From the NCBI RefSeq assembly GCF_009807035.1, contig NZ_WUBI01000001.1, positions 2,728,001-2,792,000 of the forward strand: 64,000 bases of DNA. The letters run 5' to 3'. The position numbers were made by a program, and so were the translations under genes. This DNA comes from Paenibacillus dendrobii. Its GTDB lineage: Bacteria; Bacillota; Bacilli; Paenibacillales; Paenibacillaceae. Shown here in pieces: positions 1 through 8,881 of the stretch. Position 1 is the stretch's first letter; every line of letters starts with the position of its first letter. A model generated the notes under the pieces. It was not told the DNA's origin. It made no database searches and was given only the letters and a program-made list of their open reading frames with translations.

Positions 1-12
1 GTCGGGTTCGGG

Positions 13-1575
13 TTATTTTTTGAACTGAGCTTGGTACATTTCATTGGCTTCCTTCGTTAATTCTTCGCCGCCTTTTGCCTTCCATTCCGTTACGAATTTA
101 TCGAAATCACTCAGAGGAATTTCGCCACTGATGATCTGGGCGAAATATTTTTGCATGAGTGACGTCAGGTCTTGTTTGTATTTTCCGTCCGAAGGCAGCA
201 CCGAGAACAGCAGCGCATCGGTCCATCTTGGAGCAGATGAATACGTTTTGATCGCCTCATTCAGCTTCGGATCAGAATATTTGTCCCGATAAGCTTGGGT
301 TGTAATGTTACCGAAAGAGAACAAACGGATTCCAAGTTGATCACGCTGCTCCTGCTTCTCGAAACCAGGCAGGAATTTAGTAGCTCCTGATGTGGCACCA
401 CTCTCGACAAAATCCCATTGGGTTCCCTTAACGCCTAGGCTGGTCATATTTATCGTCTCTTCATCATTGCTCTGTGCCTGTAAAATTTCGAACAACTTTG
501 CAAGCTTCTCAGGTTGATCCTTCACTTTATTGCCGATGACAATAAAGTTGCTCTTAATTCCCCAATCCCATGAGCCGTCACCGCCAGGTCCTTTCGGATT
601 TTTGGAAAATGCCAGCTCGGCATCCGGATTCAATGACTTCATTTCCGCAATTACGGGAGATTCCGGCAGCGCACCTTTGGCGATCTGCTCCTCAATGACG
701 CCAATCCGGTTATTATAGAGTTTCTTACGATATGAATCTTGTGTATCCGTGATAAATTCCGGATCAATGACACCGTCCGCATACCACTGCCGTAGCTTCG
801 CCAAAGCTTCCTTTGTCTCAGGCATGATCGATCCATTTACAATTTGACCATCCCTCTCCATCCACATGGTCGGCTCCACGCCGAATGCCCCGAAGATGGA
901 ATAGAAACCTGAAGACCACGTAGAAGTAGCCGTTCCTGTCAAACCGTAAGTATCCTTAACGCCATTACCGTCCGGATCCTTTTGTGCAAAGGCATAAATA
1001 GCCTTCTCGTATTCATCCAAGGTCTCCGGCACTTTATTGATGCCGACCTTATCCAGCCAGTCCTTACGCCACAACGTAGCCAGATCATATGGCTTCAAAT
1101 CGATAAACATCGGGATTGCCCACAGCTCGTTATTTACGGTAACGGTTTGGAACAGCTCTTTCTTTTTCTCAATATCCGTGTAATATTCGGGCATTTTCTC
1201 CTTCAACATGTTCTGATCTATGCTCATTAACACGCCTTGATTTTGGTAAGCGATTACATTTGCAGGATCACCGAGCATAAATATGTCTGGTACTTCCCCG
1301 GATGCGATACTTGCATCCGTTACCTTCACCGGTTTGATCTTTACATTAAACTTCTGCTCCAGCCACTTCTGAACCTCGGAGTCATTTACGACTCCTTCAG
1401 CCGCGAAATGAATGCCCCAGGAGATTTCGATCGGCTTGGACTTCGTTTCCTGCGTTTTTCCTGTATTTGGACTCGGGTTTGAAGTGTCCGACTTGGAAGT
1501 GCAGCCGGTAAGCAAGCTTGCCGCTAAACTTACTGTCAGTAAGATGGCGCTTACAAATTTGATTCTTTTACTCAA
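13..1575 (-). CDS. Extracellular solute-binding lipoprotein, sugar-type ABC transporter
   Basis: 520-residue lipoprotein. The N-terminus has basic residues, a hydrophobic stretch and a lipobox ending L-T-G-C at Cys25, so it should be lipid-anchored outside the membrane. Length and the W/Y-rich body fit the large family 1 sugar-binding proteins (LplA-like) of Paenibacillus oligosaccharide ABC importers; the ligand is not visible. The start is a TTG preceded by GGGGGTAGG. It is divergent from a membrane-bound AraC regulator, the usual pairing in Paenibacillus, where the regulator senses the sugar and controls the importer. No permease genes lie in the window; they may be beyond position 1 or elsewhere. 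Confidence 0.85.
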   Translation of the reverse strand: MSKRIKFVSAILLTVSLAASLLTGCTSKSDTSNPSPNTGKTQETKSKPIEISWGIHFAAEGVVNDSEVQKWLEQKFNVKIKPVKVTDASIASGEVPDIFMLGDPANVIAYQNQGVLMSIDQNMLKEKMPEYYTDIEKKKELFQTVTVNNELWAIPMFIDLKPYDLATLWRKDWLDKVGINKVPETLDEYEKAIYAFAQKDPDGNGVKDTYGLTGTATSTWSSGFYSIFGAFGVEPTMWMERDGQIVNGSIMPETKEALAKLRQWYADGVIDPEFITDTQDSYRKKLYNNRIGVIEEQIAKGALPESPVIAEMKSLNPDAELAFSKNPKGPGGDGSWDWGIKSNFIVIGNKVKDQPEKLAKLFEILQAQSNDEETINMTSLGVKGTQWDFVESGATSGATKFLPGFEKQEQRDQLGIRLFSFGNITTQAYRDKYSDPKLNEAIKTYSSAPRWTDALLFSVLPSDGKYKQDLTSLMQKYFAQIISGEIPLSDFDKFVTEWKAKGGEELTKEANEMYQAQFKK

Positions 1576-1823
1576 ATGAACCTACCCCCTGGTATTGGAT
1601 TGTTATTGGATTCGAGAATCCGCCCCCCGCATGACGACCCGGCCGGGTTTTGGGAACGGTTTTTATATACCTAAAACTTTAAGCTTATACCGTGCCGGTG
1701 CACAATCCTCTCATTCCATTTTTTTTATGTTTTTGGCTACAGAAGCCGTTTGGGGCCTCTGACGTTATTCCGTTTTTTGTATGTTTTTCAATTTCTGTCT
1801 GTTCTAATTCCGTTTATGTGATA

Positions 1824-1829
1824 TATAAT
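1824..1829 (+). promoter_or_regulatory. Candidate -10 box for the AraC regulator
   Basis: TATAAT sits 76 bases ahead of the chosen ATG, within a T-rich 329-base divergent intergenic region (1576-1904). A convincing -35 at the right spacing is not obvious. The rest of that region holds only T-rich promoter-like sequence and the cre-like site listed separately. Confidence 0.35.
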
Positions 1830-1869
1830 TGACTGCACACGTCTTATTAAGATCATCGGACTTCACAAT

Positions 1870-1883
1870 TGGAAGCGCTACCA
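1870..1883 (+). promoter_or_regulatory. cre-like (CcpA) operator
   Basis: TGGAAGCGCTACCA matches 12 of 14 positions of the CcpA consensus TGWAANCGNTNWCA, and its centre is the self-complementary AGCGCT. It lies between the candidate -10 and the ribosome binding site of the regulator gene, a position that would allow roadblock repression by carbon catabolite control. One site only; a chance match cannot be excluded. Confidence 0.45.
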
Positions 1884-1904
1884 CATTTGAAAGGAGGGAT
1901 TGCC

Positions 1905-4253
1905 ATGAGAGGACTTTTGGCTATTAAAAATAACTCCATGTTCGTTAAACTGCTTCTGTCTATGACCGCCATTGCTTTAATCACTGTTGTTCTCATTTCT
2001 TCGGTCACGTACATGATTTCGGCCGATAACAGTGTTCGTAACTCCATCGGTTACAATGAATCCGTCTTGACTCAGCAGCAGGAGCTGATTCAGAAGGAGC
2101 TGACAACCATTAGAAATGCAGCCAACAGTCTGCTAATGGCTCAATCCTACTTGTACCAGACCATCGGGGGCAAGCTCTCCGTAAGCTCATTAATCGATTT
2201 ATCTACGCTTGTGGAAGAGCAAAAAAAGCTCAGTCCCTACATCGATTCCATTTATTTGTACTATGCTCCGCTCGAGCTTGTCCTGACATCTCGTCCGGAG
2301 ATAAAGACATCTCCTATATTGAGCTTTGCCGACCGGTCCTGGCTGGATACCTTAAATCAGGACTCGGGATCTCGTACGGTGTGGTTGACCGGGAGGCCGA
2401 ATGGTTTTTCTCCGGATCATCCTGCAACCTCCCTGCTTCAGAAGATGCCACTGATTGGCCATGTGGAGGGCGCCATCGTCATTAATCTGAATCTGAATCG
2501 ACTCTTCGCCGACTACTTAAGTCATTACAAGAGCAAAAAAGGCACGATCATGGTGATCGGTCCGCAAGGGGAGCTTCTCTATTCCGATGCTCCTGACGGC
2601 GAAACGCTCCTTCAGCAAATGGACACAGAACAGGTAACAACGGACAGCGGCTACTATATCGGCGACTCCGACCAGATCGTAACCTACACGACATCGAATA
2701 TGACAGGCTGGCGATTCGTCGATATCACCGAACGATCCGTCCTTCTGCAAGGCATGAACCGTATTAAAATCATCGTCTGGACCGTCGCCATCCTATACAT
2801 AACGGCTGCTGTTGCGATTTCCTATTATGTATCGAGAAGATTATATCGCCCGCTTCAAAGTGTGATTTCCTATATTGTGAATTCGGAAGAATCCGAACGG
2901 CGCGATAAATCCGGCGCCCCAAGCAGCACTGACGAAGCTGGTTTTATCCGCCACTCATTTGAGCAGATGACACGTAACCGCGATATCTTAATGAAAGAGA
3001 AGCGAAAAGTGGATGAACTCCTCACCGGCAACCGTACGGCCATTAAGGAAAAGTATTTGAACGATTTAATTCAGGGCAACGGTCGGGAAGAACCTGCCAG
3101 CGGGCCAGACCATGCGGCAGAGCTGCTTGGATTAAAGCTTGATTTCAGTCGTTTTGCCATCCTGACCCTCGAACTGGAAGAGCATGATCCGAAGAAGGGA
3201 TCGGAGGATATATTCCATTCCCATCTGCTGCAGTATGGTCTGATGGAAGAGCTGGGAGAAGATATCGACGGAGAAATCTTTGTCAAAGACAGCAGGCATA
3301 CGGTCATCCTCCTCTCCTTACACCCGGATGCCGATGATACCTTTCCGATAGAACAAGCCAGGAGCCTCAAGCTATATTTCCTCAGTCGTTATGGTATTTC
3401 TGTGACCATCGCTGTCAGCCGCGTTCACTCCGGAGAGCCATCCGTTCGTGCGGCTTACAACGAGACTCAGGAAGCACTAAATATGAAAATATACATTGGT
3501 AAGGGCGAAATTCTCCCCTTTTCTATCCTTGATGAATGGAAATCGGAAGAAGGTTCCTACTATTATCCTTACGAACTGGAGATGAAGCTGCAGCAATCCC
3601 TGTTGCAGACGGATAAAGAGGAATGTACTGCCGTTATCCGGGCCATCACGCGGGAGGTTTTGGAGCAAAGGCTGGGTAGAGCTAATATTCACCAGCTGTA
3701 TGTGCAATTAAGTGGTGAGCTGGTTAAAACACTCGTTCAGACCGGCGGTGAGGTGACCGTTGTTTTCGGTGAAAGCTCATCCTATACAGATGCTCTGGCG
3801 CGCGCGGAAACCGTGCAAGATATGGAGGAATGCGTCTTAACGATGTGCAGTACAATCATTGACTACCACCGAGAGAAGCGCTCCAAAATGACGGATGTGA
3901 CGCTTCAGCTGGCAACGGAATACATGGACGACCATTTCAACAAGAATATATCCGTGGATAGTGTGGCGGAACATGTGAAGCGCAGCACGTCCTATTTGGG
4001 GCGCATCTTTAAAGAATCCAAGGGTATGACCGTCAATGATTATCTCATTCAGCTTCGCATCAAACGCGCCATAGAGCTGTTAAAGCAGACCGATACCTCA
4101 GTGGAGGAGATTTGCCGGGAGATCGGGTACGCGAATGTCAGCTACTTCAACAAAATCTTTAAAGCCAGAACGGGACTTACCCCGGGACAATTCCGACAGC
4201 AACAAGCGGCGGAACAACGCTTAGCCCAAGGAAAAGGCCCAAAGACATCCTAA
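1905..4253 (+). CDS. Membrane-bound AraC family transcriptional regulator
   Basis: About 782 residues. A transmembrane segment lies near residues 15-38, an extracytoplasmic sensor region follows, a second membrane segment is near 287-308, then a HAMP-like linker and a long cytoplasmic region. It ends in two helix-turn-helix motifs of the AraC/XylS type (about residues 680-775, with the typical R-I-K-R-A-I-E-L-L and G-Y-x-N-x-S-Y-F-N-K-x-F-K pattern). I chose the ATG at 1905 because AAGGAGGG lies eight bases upstream; an in-frame TTG at 1869 has no such site. It resembles YesS-type regulators of Bacillus and probably controls the divergent solute-binding gene. Confidence 0.85.
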   Translation: MRGLLAIKNNSMFVKLLLSMTAIALITVVLISSVTYMISADNSVRNSIGYNESVLTQQQELIQKELTTIRNAANSLLMAQSYLYQTIGGKLSVSSLIDLSTLVEEQKKLSPYIDSIYLYYAPLELVLTSRPEIKTSPILSFADRSWLDTLNQDSGSRTVWLTGRPNGFSPDHPATSLLQKMPLIGHVEGAIVINLNLNRLFADYLSHYKSKKGTIMVIGPQGELLYSDAPDGETLLQQMDTEQVTTDSGYYIGDSDQIVTYTTSNMTGWRFVDITERSVLLQGMNRIKIIVWTVAILYITAAVAISYYVSRRLYRPLQSVISYIVNSEESERRDKSGAPSSTDEAGFIRHSFEQMTRNRDILMKEKRKVDELLTGNRTAIKEKYLNDLIQGNGREEPASGPDHAAELLGLKLDFSRFAILTLELEEHDPKKGSEDIFHSHLLQYGLMEELGEDIDGEIFVKDSRHTVILLSLHPDADDTFPIEQARSLKLYFLSRYGISVTIAVSRVHSGEPSVRAAYNETQEALNMKIYIGKGEILPFSILDEWKSEEGSYYYPYELEMKLQQSLLQTDKEECTAVIRAITREVLEQRLGRANIHQLYVQLSGELVKTLVQTGGEVTVVFGESSSYTDALARAETVQDMEECVLTMCSTIIDYHREKRSKMTDVTLQLATEYMDDHFNKNISVDSVAEHVKRSTSYLGRIFKESKGMTVNDYLIQLRIKRAIELLKQTDTSVEEICREIGYANVSYFNKIFKARTGLTPGQFRQQQAAEQRLAQGKGPKTS

Positions 4254-4299
4254 TTCGGTCAATACCTGATGTACATTCTCACTCCGCTGTTTATAGCAT

Positions 4300-4385
4300 A
4301 AGAAGTGTGTCTTGTATCATGCTCTTTGATGAGAATGATACATTTAGCCCAAAGAGACATTGTTATCCGACTCTTTGGGCTGACT
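4300..4385. repeat. Two adjacent inverted repeats at the distal edge of the array
   Basis: TGTATCAT pairs with ATGATACA, and then AGCCCAAAGAG pairs with CTCTTTGGGCT around a 14-base loop. Neither is followed by a T-run on either strand, so they are not clear terminators. They sit between the AraC gene and the first recognisable cassette-element remnant and may be debris of an older element. Confidence 0.45.
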
Positions 4386-4387
4386 TC

Positions 4388-4440
4388 GTTCCAGACCAAG
4401 GGCGAATGCCCTATGCGTGAAACCATTGGGATGTCAGCGT
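4388..4440 (-). repeat. attC-like element E0, degenerate right half
   Basis: The sequence from CCAGACCAAGGGCG through CTATGCGTGAA matches the right half of the full elements. The following GGATGTCAGCGTCTTC matches the bases after the right core of E3 (GGATGTCAGAGTCTTC). The core itself has decayed (CCATTGGG in place of GTTATAGG). This is the distal end of the recognisable array. Confidence 0.55.
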
Positions 4441-4474
4441 CTTCATTGAAAAACTGCAACTTCATTATTATTAG

Positions 4475-4924
4475 CTAAACGCCAAACTGTTTTAAATGAT
4501 GGTCTAGGTGCTTGTATATGCATTTTCCCCACTCTTCAGAATTGAGTTTACCGAAAAAAGGATGGGGGTGTGTTGTGCATTTTTCAGGACCACTACTTTG
4601 AAACATTATTATTTTTTGTTTCAGTATTTCTTTTTCTTTTTCAAATTCTCTGTTATCTACAATGATTAATGTTGGAATCGTGGACATATTCTTAGGAATT
4701 GGCTTATCGTTATAAACTATGGGTTTCACAAACTTTCCTATTAATATCCCTATCCAACTTCTTGAGGAAGTGGAGTTTCCCATTGCTATATCCTGAAAAG
4801 ATGAGCAATGAGCTAGCATTTGTGCAATATTCATTTTACCCCATTGCGGATGTGAATCTGGGCGTAATTGATCGATACGGTCTAAAATTTCATTTGTATT
4901 TAATTGATTATAAATGTTTTTCAT
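4475..4924 (-). CDS. DUF1569 family protein (DinB-like fold)
   Basis: 149 residues. The H-P-F-F-G-K and E-W-G-K-x-x-Y-K-H-L-D-H-H-L-x-Q-F-G ending is typical of DUF1569, a DinB/YfiT-like four-helix family with a likely metal site made of histidines. A central W-G-K-M-N-I-A-Q-M-L-A-H-C segment also fits. No biochemical role is established. CGGAGG precedes the ATG. It shares the most distal cassette with the cupin remnant upstream of it. Base composition is much more AT-rich than in the chromosomal genes beyond the array. Confidence 0.8.
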   Translation of the reverse strand: MKNIYNQLNTNEILDRIDQLRPDSHPQWGKMNIAQMLAHCSSFQDIAMGNSTSSRSWIGILIGKFVKPIVYNDKPIPKNMSTIPTLIIVDNREFEKEKEILKQKIIMFQSSGPEKCTTHPHPFFGKLNSEEWGKCIYKHLDHHLKQFGV

Positions 4925-4989
4925 TAAAACAACGCCTCCGTAATATTATATGAGTTATTACTAGTACTTTTTTGAGTTATGCAAATCTC

Positions 4990-5192
4990 TTATCTTCTGC
5001 TTTTCTTCAATACTTCAATTCCTTCATGTACTTTAACAATATATACTCGTTTCCGTCCACTTCAATCGTCATGGCTCCTGATAATATAAAGAGAAATTGC
5101 TTCGATTTATTATGTAGATATCTTACTTCACTTGTACCTGACGGCATTCTCTCATGTATAATACTTCTGTCATCATTAATAAGCCGCCAGAC
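4990..5192 (-). pseudogene. Cupin-domain gene remnant, truncated and frameshifted
   Basis: Reading the minus strand from 5192 gives a stretch containing E-R-M-P-S-G-T-S-E-V-R-Y-L-H-N-K-S, then F-I-L-S-G-A-M-T-I-E-V-D-G-N-E-Y-I-L, which is the pattern of a small single-domain cupin. After that the frame shifts: H-E-G-I-E-V continues in the next frame and soon meets a stop. The 5' end is cut at element E1, where an in-frame TAA and no start codon are found. Not functional as it stands. Confidence 0.65.
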
Positions 5193-5287
5193 TTAACCTT
5201 TTGGATGTGTCGCCTGATTAACTTCTTTGAAAAATCCCCCCTTGGCGATCAAGGGCGAATGCCCGCAGTAGGAATGCTGTGTTAACT
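5184..5287 (-). repeat. attC-like element E1, left end truncated
   Basis: Contains the CCAGACTTAA arm, GGATGTGTCGCCTGA and the right half AAGGGCGAATGCCC, ending in the core GTTAACT at 5281-5287. The outer left part is missing and runs straight into the cupin remnant. Its right core (GTTAACTGA) is the exact reverse complement of the left core of E2, bracketing the lipoprotein cassette. Confidence 0.75.
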
Positions 5288-5408
5288 GATGCTCCTTCTT
5301 ATTCGATTAACCTATCACATCACTCATTTAGTTTGTATCTGTATCCCTTATGGTTTTAATTCCCGATCCTATTTAATCCTTTTCTTGTTCAATTATAAAT
5401 TCCAATAA

Positions 5409-5816
5409 CTAATCTAATTTTGCTAAAAAAAACGCAGTGTAATATATATCATTAATTTTGATGGCAACTACAGTATCTTGGTCTAGATCTTGAATGGTAA
5501 AAATTTTTATTCTATCTAAAAGGTCTATTTTTGAGTTGAATACTTTAGCTTGACCGTTTTCTTTAATATCGTCTACAATTTCTTTTATTTCCCCGATCTC
5601 TTTTTTTATTTTTTCGGCAGGGGTTATATTACCTTCGATGGAGTAAATTCTATCTTTGAAGGAAAATTGTAATAATGAATCGTAATTAGGGATACTTTCT
5701 CCTGCCTCTGATTTTGTCGTTGTTGTAGAGCAAGAAACTACAAATGTTAATACAATAATTCCAATTACAGTGCTCAATGCCCTTAAATAATATTTCCTGT
5801 TGTTAATCATTTTCAC
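5409..5816 (-). CDS. Small lipoprotein of unknown function
   Basis: 135 residues. A basic N-terminus, a hydrophobic stretch and V-V-S-C (Cys29) give a lipoprotein signal, followed by a short Thr/Ser linker. The mature part is a mixed alpha/beta domain with a K/E-rich central helix; I do not recognise it. A GTG start with GGGAGG seven bases upstream is preferred; an ATG two codons later is possible. It is the only gene of the E1-E2 cassette, and the space between its start and E2 is too small for a clear own promoter. Confidence 0.7.
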   Translation of the reverse strand: MKMINNRKYYLRALSTVIGIIVLTFVVSCSTTTTKSEAGESIPNYDSLLQFSFKDRIYSIEGNITPAEKIKKEIGEIKEIVDDIKENGQAKVFNSKIDLLDRIKIFTIQDLDQDTVVAIKINDIYYTAFFLAKLD

Positions 5817-5891
5817 TTATCAACCTCCCTCTATATAAAAACTCAATTAAGAGTGTCTACTTGATTTCACTTATTTCTCTCAAGGAGTTTC

Positions 5892-6055
5892 AGTTAACGT
5901 TGTAGTGTTCACGACGTCCCACTCGACCTAAGGCTGCGCCAAGAGCCGACCGCGATGCGGTTAGTCGGTGCAGATGTGTCCCGGCAACAGCTTCCTCGCC
6001 GTATCTTCCGAGACCGAGGCGGCTTGTCCAACGATGCGTGAAGGCATAGTTATAC
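5892..6055 (-). repeat. attC-like element E2, complete
   Basis: 164-base imperfect palindrome. The left core is AGTTAAC and the right core GTTATAC. Inside are TTCACGACGTCCC near the left and GATGCGTGAA near the right, a sub-hairpin around CTAAGG, the conserved GATGTGTCCCGGCA, and ACCGAGGCGG. The two cores do not match each other. The left matches E1 right, and the right matches E3 left. Confidence 0.9.
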
Positions 6056-6081
6056 GTTATTCGGCATCCTTGAGATACTTT

Positions 6082-6870
6082 CTAACCTCTCTGAAATCCA
6101 CCTTCTGAGTGGATGATTTGTCCGGTTACCCACTCAGCATCGTCACTTGCAAGAAAAGTAATTAACCGTGCTGCATCTTGAGGCACTCCAATTCTACCCA
6201 TTGGTGATTTAGTCAATATATAATCTTTTACGCCATCTTTCATCCATCCTGTATCAGTTGGTCCTGGATTCACTGCATTTACGGTAATTCCTTTCGAGGC
6301 TACTTCAGCCGACAAGGTTAAAGTGAATGTATCAATGGCTCCTTTAGTAGTAGCGTACGCTATATTACCAGCCATCGGTCCTAGCGATTGACCAGAAGTT
6401 AAATTAATAATTCTCCCGCCTTTTGCATAGCTAAATCGACTAGAAAATTCTGCACTTAATAACATGGTTCCACGAATATTTACTTGGTAATGTTTATCAA
6501 GTACTTCAGCTGTTAGTGTGTCGTAACCTACATCAACGGAATAGGTCGCATTGTTTATTAAAATGGATGGCTTACCTAATTTTTCTTCCACTGTATCTAA
6601 TAACTTAGCAGGTGCAAGTGTGTTAGAAAGATCTAATTCCAGTTTCTCACACCGCACACCATATTCTATGATTTTATCTTGCAACACTTGAGGTTCATTT
6701 GAATGAATTCCCCAAGGCATCTCTTCATCATACGTAGTCCAATATGTAAAGAATACATCAATTCCCTTACTCGCCAGCGCTGTACATATTGCTGCCCCTA
6801 TGCCGCTAAGGCGGGAAGCACCTGTCACTATGGCTATTTTTCTTTCTAATGATAACTCTCTCTCCTGCAT
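6082..6870 (-). CDS. Short-chain dehydrogenase/reductase (cassette gene)
   Basis: 262 residues, classical SDR length. The N-terminal T-G-A-S-x-x-x-G-I-G loop binds NAD(P); N-N-A follows in the middle, with catalytic Ser in the N-L-T-S-G-Q-S segment and Y-A-T-T-K as the Tyr/Lys pair. The sequence resembles 3-oxoacyl-ACP reductase-like SDRs, but the substrate is unknown. AAAGGAG precedes the ATG. It is a single-gene cassette between E2 and E3, with only 36 bases between its start and the element, so no promoter of its own is apparent. Confidence 0.88.
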   Translation of the reverse strand: MQERELSLERKIAIVTGASRLSGIGAAICTALASKGIDVFFTYWTTYDEEMPWGIHSNEPQVLQDKIIEYGVRCEKLELDLSNTLAPAKLLDTVEEKLGKPSILINNATYSVDVGYDTLTAEVLDKHYQVNIRGTMLLSAEFSSRFSYAKGGRIINLTSGQSLGPMAGNIAYATTKGAIDTFTLTLSAEVASKGITVNAVNPGPTDTGWMKDGVKDYILTKSPMGRIGVPQDAARLITFLASDDAEWVTGQIIHSEGGFQRG

Positions 6871-6906
6871 GATTTATTTCTCCTTTTTATAGGTTCGAGT
6901 AATTGC

Positions 6907-7068
6907 GTATAACGTTCTAGTTTTCACGACGTCCCACCACCTTAAGACTCCGCAAGAGTCGGCAGTGATCCGGTTAGGTGGTGCGGATGTGTCCCGGCAA
7001 CTGCTTCATCGACTTTGCTATGGGAACCGAGATGGCTTCTCCCCCGATGAGTGAACACATTGTTATAG
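6907..7068 (-). repeat. attC-like element E3, complete
   Basis: Left core GTATAAC, right core GTTATAG. It has the TTCACGACGTCCCACC arm, an inner hairpin with ACTCCGCAAGAGTC, GCGGATGTGTCCCGGCA and a GATGAGTGAA right arm. The left core with its flank reads GTTATACG in reverse complement, equal to the E2 right core. Confidence 0.9.
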
Positions 7069-7131
7069 GATGTCAGAGTCTTCCTCGAAAAGACTACAGT
7101 TCACAATTATAATTATAACTACTCTCAGACA

Positions 7132-7377
7132 TTAATTAGTAACGATCGGTGTGTATTCCCCATTAAAACAGTAACGATAGCCGTTGTCTATTCGAATATA
7201 TCCAAGAATACAATTTCCTCTGTCTCTGTAAAAAACACTGGAGTAGTTTTCATTGTCTTTATTACCTTCTGCAACAAATAATTTGTTTCCCTCACAAACC
7301 AAAACAATTCCAATATGATCGCTGAATTCACTTCCTTGAAGTTCCTCGGGCAGACCAACGGAGCGGAGCGAATGCAA
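7132..7377 (-). pseudogene. 5'-truncated cassette gene fused to an attC-like remnant
   Basis: 81-codon frame. The first 18 or so codons are read through the remnant of element E4 and are not real protein sequence. The remainder (from about S-D-H-I-G-I-V-L-V) looks like the C-terminal part of a small beta-rich protein with D-R-G-N-C-I-L-G-Y-I-R-I. I do not recognise the family. The missing 5' end and the missing left half of E4 suggest a deletion that joined the two. Confidence 0.55.
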
Positions 7378-7394
7378 CGTGAACGGTGTTATCA
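7331..7394 (-). repeat. attC-like element E4, right half only
   Basis: CTTCCTTGAAGTTCCTCGGG, CAGACCAACGGAGCGG and AACGTGAACGG match the right arms of E11 and E12 and end in core GTTATCA (7388-7394). The left half is absent and replaced by the truncated gene. Confidence 0.75.
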
Positions 7395-7421
7395 GATGTT
7401 CATACCTTCTCTGAAATCGGG

Positions 7422-7985
7422 TTACAAAGTTCTTCTAAATACTCCTGCTTCTCCTAAAAAATCTTTTCTAGTTAACTCTTGTTCTCCTAATAAAATGCGG
7501 TAATTTGTAATAGTACCATCATGAGAAATAATAAAAATCCGGTTACCTTTTTCTTTAATCCAAGCTAACAATCGATGGGCATAATCTTCAAAAGTATTTG
7601 GATCTATTCTATTAATTCCTTCTCCCCAGCAGTCTAATTCAAAATCTAAGATTTCAATTCCTAGGTAATATTTAATAATATCTTCTTTACAATAAATCTG
7701 ATCACATATTAAAAATGGTAAATTTGGATTCTGCGGAAACATTCGCGGACCAACAAAAGGAGTAATAATGAAGTTATTATCTTTTCGAAGGATTTGTGCA
7801 GTTTCAATTGTTCGTTTAGTTGGGCTTACGAGAAATAAGTCATTCGTTGTAAATGCAGATTCTTCAGCGAGTTGATTAATTTGCATCTTCCCGTATGGAG
7901 TTAATCCAGGATGTAGTGTATTTAATTGGTTTGGATAATCTATTAAATGTTCCCCATGACCGTGACGTATAAAAATCAACTCCAC
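7422..7985 (-). CDS. Histidine phosphatase superfamily protein (cassette gene)
   Basis: 187 residues. The N-terminus I-F-I-R-H-G-H-G-E is the phosphohistidine R-H-G motif. A second arginine lies in V-S-P-T-K-R-T-I-E-T-A, and the late catalytic histidine is in I-I-S-H-D-G. These mark a phosphoglycerate-mutase-like phosphatase with unknown substrate. The start is GTG with GCGGGGG seven bases upstream. Single gene of the E4-E5 cassette, AT-rich like its neighbours. Confidence 0.85.
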   Translation of the reverse strand: MELIFIRHGHGEHLIDYPNQLNTLHPGLTPYGKMQINQLAEESAFTTNDLFLVSPTKRTIETAQILRKDNNFIITPFVGPRMFPQNPNLPFLICDQIYCKEDIIKYYLGIEILDFELDCWGEGINRIDPNTFEDYAHRLLAWIKEKGNRIFIISHDGTITNYRILLGEQELTRKDFLGEAGVFRRTL

Positions 7986-8027
7986 TAAATTGACCCCCGC
8001 TTCTAAAATTATGGTTGCATGAATTTC

Positions 8028-8187
8028 CGATAACTTTGGGTATTCACAAATTCGAGAACCTTAAGGCTCCGGAGGAGCCGGCCGCGACTGCGGTTAGGTT
8101 CAGAGAGTTGTCATCTGATCCAATTTCATCGAAATCCTTCGGGCGGACCGAGCCGCAAAGCAGAAATGCGTGAGTACAGTGTTATAT
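8028..8187 (-). repeat. attC-like element E5, complete
   Basis: Left core CGATAAC, right core GTTATAT. The body has GTATTCAC, an inner hairpin CTCCGGAGGAG, ATCCTTCGGGCGGACCGAG and AATGCGTGAGTAC. The right core matches the left core of E6 in reverse complement. Confidence 0.88.
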
Positions 8188-8323
8188 AACATACCCGGAA
8201 ATCCATTTCACATCTTCCTATACTATGACTTCTTATTATTGTAAATAATTGTTACAAAGCATTATTATTAAAATAATATCGAAGATGATCAGGTAGTAAA
8301 TTTGTACACGAGGAGATAAAACT

Positions 8324-8776
8324 ATGGAAAAAAACAAATTACTAAGAATGGACAATGTCGGCATCGTTGTAGAATCCCTTGAAGACGCAATCTCTTTCTT
8401 CGAGGAGATTGGCTTGATCCTCGAAGGGCGAGCCAATGTTGAAGGTGAATGGGCTGGTCGTGTAACCGGACTAGGTTCTCAGTGCGTAGAGATTGCTATG
8501 ATGGTTACCCCAGATGGCCACAGCCGACTTGAACTTTCGAGATTTCTCACCCCACCTACGATATCAGATCATCGGACTGCTCCTGTAAACTCCCTCGGTT
8601 ATCTACGAGTCATGTTTACAGTTCAAAACATTGATGAAATGGTATCCAGACTCAGTAAGTATGGTGTTCAGCTCGTTGGCGAAGTGGTTCAGTACGAGGA
8701 CTCGTATCGGCTCTGCTACATTCGTGGAATCGAAGGACTTCTAATCGGTTTGGCGGAACAACTCGGTAACAAATAA
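8324..8776 (+). CDS. VOC/glyoxalase family protein, inverted cassette gene
   Basis: 150 residues with the two beta-alpha-beta-beta-beta halves typical of vicinal-oxygen-chelate proteins: V-G-I-V-V-E-S-L-E-D-A-I-S-F-F-E-E-I-G at the N-terminus and a glutamate near the C-terminal L-C-Y-I-R-G-I-E-G strand. Such proteins include glyoxalases, dioxygenases and bleomycin or fosfomycin resistance proteins; which one applies cannot be told. GAGGAG precedes the ATG. It is the only array gene on the plus strand, opposite to the other cassettes, although its flanking cores still match (E5 right, E6 left). Confidence 0.85.
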   Translation: MEKNKLLRMDNVGIVVESLEDAISFFEEIGLILEGRANVEGEWAGRVTGLGSQCVEIAMMVTPDGHSRLELSRFLTPPTISDHRTAPVNSLGYLRVMFTVQNIDEMVSRLSKYGVQLVGEVVQYEDSYRLCYIRGIEGLLIGLAEQLGNK

Positions 8777-8881
8777 GTAAGTGACGGTTATAGTAAGACT
8801 TCACTGAAATATACATTATTAGAGTAAAAATAGAAACAGTAAGGCAGTGTGAAAAAGTAACTCGAAGAAGCCGGGTACGTC

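Noticed and set aside
5892..6055. Palindromes as IS remnants or MITEs
   Set aside because: MITEs have constant ends and target duplications. Here the outer bases differ from copy to copy and match across the neighbouring gene instead. No transposase is present in the island.
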